From: Roseburia sp. CAG:309
GTDB taxonomy: Bacteria > Bacillota > Clostridia > Lachnospirales > Lachnospiraceae
Length of the DNA stretch: 18,225 nt
Direction: 5' to 3'
Assembly (NCBI GenBank): GCA_000434115.1
Contig: FR894015.1
Location: forward strand, 3,276 to 21,500
Of the stretch, positions 15,635 to 18,225 are shown in pieces. Each line of letters begins with the position of its first letter. The stretch's first letter is position 1. The position numbers and the translations under genes are program-made. Under the pieces are notes generated by a model. The model saw only the letters and a program-made list of their open reading frames with translations, made no database searches and was not told the DNA's origin.

Positions 15635-15906
15635 ATGTACAATGAAATCAGGGATAAATTAAAAGAAAGGCAGGCGGAACTTTTTTCTTGGAAAGCACAG
15701 TTAGAATCAAGCGTAAAGAAATTTTGTGGGAACATATGGGGCTTATGGGAGATCCGGAGTATTGTCGGCGAGCACTTAAAAAAGAAGAAATGTATATTAA
15801 AAATGGTTACCGCACGGGGATTGATATCATTTATACCAGGGAATCCTCAGGTTACACAATCAGTACAAAAGTAATTGATCAAATTATCAAAGAATTCTTT
15901 TTATGA
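15635..15906 (+). pseudogene. Frameshifted small gene of unknown function (about 90 residues when restored)
   Basis: ATG 15635, with AAGGG at 15621-15625, opens a frame beginning MYNEIRDKLKERQAELF. A second frame takes over near 15715 and runs to TGA at 15904-15906 as ...LWEHMGLMGDPEYCRRALKKEEMYIKNGYRTG... and ends IDQIIKEFFL. Adding one A to the run at 15715-15717 joins them into a single 90-residue protein with a charged helical N-terminal half and a compact C-terminal half. I infer a one-base loss in a homopolymer; no recognisable -1 slippery heptamer lies at the junction, so programmed frameshifting is less likely. A sequencing error is possible. I do not recognise the family. The neighbours are a terminator on one side and a degenerate repeat array on the other. 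Confidence 0.5.
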
Positions 15907-15957
15907 TTGTGGGAAAGAAAATGAGATAGGGGAAGTGGGCAAGTCGTTCAAAAAGAA

Positions 15958-16164
15958 TTACGGTAAAAAGCTTTTTACGGAACGCAGTTTTACCGTAAAA
16001 TTTGTAAATAATAGGAAATGACTGTAAAAAAGTGGAAATTATTACGGCGTTATTCTGCGCTAAACAAGGTAAAATACCGTAAAAATTTAAAAAATGTAAA
16101 AATGTGGTAAAAAAGATGGAGAAATTACGGTAAAAAAGAAGAAAAAACTAGGATTTGACCGTAA
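15958..16164. repeat. Three degenerate ~84-bp repeat units, each with a TTACGG...CCGTAA dyad
   Basis: TTACGG occurs at 15958, 16042 and 16125, each followed by CCGTAA at 15993, 16077 and 16159. The gaps within pairs are 29, 29 and 28 nt, and the gaps between pairs are 43 and 42 nt, giving a unit of 84 then 83 bp. The DNA after CCGTAA is also alike in units 1 and 2 (CCGTAAAA, then AT-rich, then GTAAAAAAG and TGGA), while the 28-29 nt between the dyad halves differ. An extra TTACGG lies at 15975 within a perfect 16-nt palindrome, GTAAAAAGCTTTTTAC (15963-15978). The full 15907-16322 gap holds no gene I can support: this array, a GC-rich foldable block and the pyrG terminator. Confidence 0.75.
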
Positions 16165-16194
16165 AGGTAAAAAACGCCTTAAATACCTGCATAA

Positions 16195-16263
16195 GGAAAC
16201 GCCCCCTCAGCTTCGCTTCGGCGGCAAGTCGTCGGCGACATAAGAATTGTAAGCTGCGCTTCC
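16195..16263 (-). other. GC-rich foldable element downstream of pyrG
   Basis: Read on the minus strand, GGAAGCGC plus AGCTT (16263-16251) pair with AAGCT (16213-16209) and GCGTTTCC (16202-16195). This gives 13 pairs with one G-U and a 6-nt bulge, closing a 37-nt loop that contains a GTCG/CGAC hairpin (16239-16228). On the plus strand the wobble becomes an A-C mismatch, which favours a minus-strand RNA. It is much richer in GC than the flanking repeat DNA. It may be a dispersed repeat or a remnant of an RNA; no known class is recognised. Confidence 0.35.
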
Positions 16264-16278
16264 AATGGTCGCCTCCTC

Positions 16279-16305
16279 AAAAAAGGGCGGCTCTGCGAGC
16301 CGCCC
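16279..16305 (-). terminator. Intrinsic terminator of pyrG
   Basis: On the minus strand a perfect 8-bp GC-rich stem, GGGCGGCT and AGCCGCCC (16305-16298 with 16292-16285), with loop CGCAG, is followed by TTTTTTG (16284-16278). It lies 18 nt after the pyrG stop codon. Confidence 0.93.
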
Positions 16306-16322
16306 AACAACATTTCATGAGT

Positions 16323-17933
16323 TTATTTACTTTCTTTATAGTCCAATGCTGCGCCAATGAAGCCTTTAAATAAAGGATGTGGGCGGTTGGGACGGCTCTT
16401 GAATTCCGGATGAGCCTGTGTGGCGATGAACCAAGGATGATCCGGGAGTTCCATCATTTCCACGATGCGTCCGTCCGGTGAAAGACCGGATAATTTCATG
16501 CCATTTTTTGTCAGGTCGTCACGATAGTAGTTGTTTACTTCGTAGCGGTGGCGATGACGTTCTGTGATGGTTTCGGAACCGTACAATTCATAGGCTTTGC
16601 TGTCCTTGTCCAAAGTACATGGATACGAACCAAGACGTAATGTACCGCCGATGTCTTCTACACCGTCCTGCTCCGGCATCAGGTGAATGACCGGATGTGT
16701 GGTGGCAGGATCAAGTTCTGCACTGTGTGCATCGGACCAGCCGACAACATTGCGGGCAAATTCAACGATAGCAAGCTGCATACCGAGGCAGAGACCTAAG
16801 AAAGGAATCTTATTTTCGCGGGCATACTGGATCGCAGTGATCTTACCTTCGATACCACGGGTGCCAAATCCACCGGGAACAAGGATTCCACAGACATCGC
16901 CAAGAAGTTCGCCGACATTTTCCGGGGTTACTTCTTCCGAATTGACCCATTTGATATTTACCTGAGCGTTGTGAGCAAAACCACCGTGTTTCAAAGACTC
17001 TACGACACTGATGTAAGCATCGTGGAGAGCAGTATATTTTCCAACCAAAGCAACCGTAACATCTTTCGAAAGATTTTTAATGGAATGAACCATATTTTCC
17101 CATTCGGCAAGATCCGGTTTCGGACAATCAAGATTCAGGCATTTGCAGGCAATATCTGCAAGATGCTCTTCTTCCATAGCGAGCGGAACTTCATATAACG
17201 TATCCACATCCAGATTCTGGATAACCTGAGAACTTGGTACATTACAGAAAAGGGAAATTTTGTCTTTAATGGATTTTTCCAAAGGAATCTCAGTACGGCA
17301 AACAATGATATTTGGCTGGATTCCCATTCCCTGAAGTTCTTTGACACTGCTTTGTGTCGGTTTTGTTTTTAATTCCGAGGATGCTTTCAGATATGGGATC
17401 AATGTGACATGGATCAAAATTGCATTTTCATGTCCGACATCCAGCTGGAACTGACGAATTGCCTCCAAAAATGGCTGGCTTTCAATATCACCAACCGTAC
17501 CACCAACTTCGATGATCGCAATCTGAGTCTCATCGCAGCCGTCATTGCGGTAAAAGCGGCTTTTCAATTCATTTGTAATATGAGGAATCACCTGTACGGT
17601 ACCGCCACCATAGTCGCCGCGTCTTTCTTTCGAGAGAACGGACCAGTATACTTTTCCGGTTGTGACGTTACTTTGTTTGGTGAGACTCTCGTCGATAAAA
17701 CGTTCATAGTGTCCCAAATCAAGGTCAGTTTCCGCACCGTCATCGGTAACGAATACTTCACCGTGCTGAATTGGGTTCATGGTGCCAGGATCGATGTTGA
17801 TATAAGGATCAAATTTTTGCATCGTGACACTGTAACCTCTCATTTTCAGAAGTCTTCCTAATGATGCAGCAGTGATACCTTTTCCGAGACCGGACACAAC
17901 ACCACCTGTTACGAATACATATTTTACAGCCAT
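16323..17933 (-). CDS. pyrG: CTP synthase (glutamine-hydrolysing)
   Basis: Converts UTP to CTP using ATP and glutamine-derived ammonia, the last step of pyrimidine nucleotide synthesis. The 536 residues are normal in length. The N-terminal synthetase half has VFVTGGVVSGLGKGITAASLGRLLK (P-loop, residues 7-30), FDPYINIDPGTMNP and IEVGGTVGDIESQPFLEAIRQ. The C-terminal class I glutamine amidotransferase half has LVPGGFGTRGIEGK (351-364), the nucleophile C382 in GLCLGMQ, and H508/E510 in QAHPEF. ATG 17933-17931 has AGGAGG at 17943-17938 on the minus strand. It is transcribed alone from a strong promoter at 18076-18048, through a structured leader, to a clear terminator, and converges on the operon that ends at 15523. 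Confidence 0.98.
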   Translation of the reverse strand: MAVKYVFVTGGVVSGLGKGITAASLGRLLKMRGYSVTMQKFDPYINIDPGTMNPIQHGEVFVTDDGAETDLDLGHYERFIDESLTKQSNVTTGKVYWSVLSKERRGDYGGGTVQVIPHITNELKSRFYRNDGCDETQIAIIEVGGTVGDIESQPFLEAIRQFQLDVGHENAILIHVTLIPYLKASSELKTKPTQSSVKELQGMGIQPNIIVCRTEIPLEKSIKDKISLFCNVPSSQVIQNLDVDTLYEVPLAMEEEHLADIACKCLNLDCPKPDLAEWENMVHSIKNLSKDVTVALVGKYTALHDAYISVVESLKHGGFAHNAQVNIKWVNSEEVTPENVGELLGDVCGILVPGGFGTRGIEGKITAIQYARENKIPFLGLCLGMQLAIVEFARNVVGWSDAHSAELDPATTHPVIHLMPEQDGVEDIGGTLRLGSYPCTLDKDSKAYELYGSETITERHRHRYEVNNYYRDDLTKNGMKLSGLSPDGRIVEMMELPDHPWFIATQAHPEFKSRPNRPHPLFKGFIGAALDYKESK

Positions 17934-17980
17934 GTTTCCTCCTTCTGCCTTATGGCGGATACTGCGTTCGACAGTATCAT
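17924..17980 (-). other. Possible 18-codon upstream ORF overlapping the pyrG start
   Basis: On the minus strand, ATG 17980-17978 follows AGAGG (17990-17986) by 5 nt and reads MILSNAVSAIRQKEETWL to TAA at 17926-17924, 7 nt past the A of the pyrG ATG and in another frame. This would allow termination-reinitiation control of pyrG. The Shine-Dalgarno is only moderate and the overlap could be chance. Confidence 0.3.
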
Positions 17981-18041
17981 TCTATCCTCTGTTTGTTCCA
18001 ACCGCACAAAAGCGGTATAGAATAACGAAAAATTCAAATAC
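17958..18041 (-). promoter_or_regulatory. Structured 5' leader of pyrG with three abutting helices
   Basis: From the predicted start near 18041 the leader is about 108 nt. P1 pairs ATTCTAT (18023-18017) with ATAGAAT (17985-17979). P2 is ACCGC/GCGGT (18016-18012 with 18005-18001, 6-nt loop). P3 is GATACTG/CAGTATC (17978-17972 with 17964-17958, 7-nt loop). P2 begins immediately after the first P1 strand and P3 immediately after the second, so the helices could stack coaxially. There is no T run, so it is not a standard attenuator. The leader also lacks the GGGCTC start known from B. subtilis pyrG. Confidence 0.45.
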
Positions 18042-18047
18042 TTATAT

Positions 18048-18076
18048 ATTATACTATGTTTGTGAAACGTATTCAA
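18048..18076 (-). promoter_or_regulatory. Sigma-A promoter of pyrG
   Basis: On the minus strand TTGAAT (18076-18071), 17 nt, then a perfect TATAAT (18053-18048). Transcription should start near 18041. It faces away from the promoter at 18123. Confidence 0.85.
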
Positions 18077-18122
18077 TAGGAAAATGTAAACTTTTTTTCA
18101 CGAATCTTTCACATCTATGCCA

Positions 18123-18151
18123 TTGATTTATATAGGAAAATCTATTATACT
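18123..18151 (+). promoter_or_regulatory. Sigma-A promoter of the gene leaving the right edge
   Basis: TTGATT (18123-18128), 17 nt, TATACT (18146-18151); predicted start near 18158. The 10-mer ATAGGAAAAT occurs in its spacer (18132-18141) and again at 18076-18085 against the -35 box of the divergent pyrG promoter. Confidence 0.75.
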
Positions 18152-18203
18152 TAATAAAAAATCCTCAAGAGAGTTGTAAAAAAGAGAAAGGAATCCAATA
18201 CAC

Positions 18204-18225
18204 ATGGAAAATAATAATAAAAACC
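18204..18225 (+). CDS. Start of a gene cut by the window edge
   Basis: ATG 18204 is preceded by AAAGGA (18187-18192, 11 nt spacing) and by a good promoter, and reads MENNNKN to the window end. Asn-rich starts like this occur on several Firmicute membrane proteins, FtsH among them, but seven residues cannot identify the product. Confidence 0.6.

Noticed and set aside
15716..15730. Programmed -1 frameshift in the small gene
   Set aside because: No X-XXY-YYZ slippery heptamer is in the right phase; loss of one A from a run explains the frames more simply.
15958..16164. CRISPR-like array (about 55-nt similar blocks separated by 28-29 nt variable DNA)
   Set aside because: The blocks are too few and too divergent, the repeat length is atypical, and no cas gene is present.
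16155..16373. 72-codon open frame on the plus strand
   Set aside because: It begins in repeat DNA, crosses the foldable block and the pyrG terminator stem, and ends antisense within pyrG; it has no credible ribosome binding site or family resemblance.
17934..18041. Classical Gram-positive pyrG attenuator
   Set aside because: There is no GGGCTC at the predicted transcript start and no GC-rich hairpin with a T run before the coding region.

Overview
The window reads as chromosomal DNA of a motile anaerobic Firmicute, most likely a Lachnospiraceae/Clostridia member. The evidence is strong AGGAGG-type ribosome binding sites, moderate GC content with AT-rich intergenic DNA, the mbl-flhO-flhP gene order known from Bacillus subtilis, and a comFC-yvyF pair as in the B. 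subtilis late-competence/flagellar region. This placement is inferred from gene content and order; no search was run.

Layout. Positions 1-2636 (+): the 3' end of an MreB/Mbl actin gene, then flhO, flhP and a short rod-binding (FlgJ N-domain) gene, which together supply flagellar rod proteins. A hairpin at 2659-2690 probably ends this unit. Positions 2756-8416 (+): recD2 helicase, comFC, the YvyF-type flagellar operon protein, UDP-galactopyranose mutase (glf) and a family 2 glycosyltransferase, closed by a strong 14-bp hairpin at 8439-8471. Positions 8493-15523 (+): recJ exonuclease, a second family 2 glycosyltransferase, and a MoxR ATPase - DUF58 - membrane transglutaminase set, closed by a terminator at 15531-15580. 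Positions 15524-16322: about 800 bp of accessory-looking DNA with a frameshifted small gene, a degenerate tandem repeat of about 84 bp and a GC-rich foldable element. Positions 16323-17933 (-): pyrG (CTP synthase) with its own terminator, structured leader and a good sigma-A promoter. Positions 18123-18225 (+): a divergent promoter and the first codons of another gene.

How the genes work together. The rod proteins and YvyF belong to flagellar assembly; RecD2, RecJ and ComFC belong to DNA repair or uptake. Glf makes UDP-galactofuranose, and the adjacent transferase may use it for a surface glycan. The MoxR/DUF58/transglutaminase genes look like one membrane-associated, ATPase-driven machine of unknown substrate. 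Most genes are ordinary core genes. I see no CRISPR array, toxin system, transposase or prophage, and I do not claim a new multi-gene system.

The least explained signals are non-coding: (a) three evenly spaced TTACGG/CCGTAA dyads at 15958-16164; (b) a pyrG leader whose three helices abut without linkers and which contains a possible overlapping 18-codon upstream ORF; (c) comFC bracketed almost exactly by a copy of its own Shine-Dalgarno/start segment; (d) the GC-rich foldable element next to the pyrG terminator.
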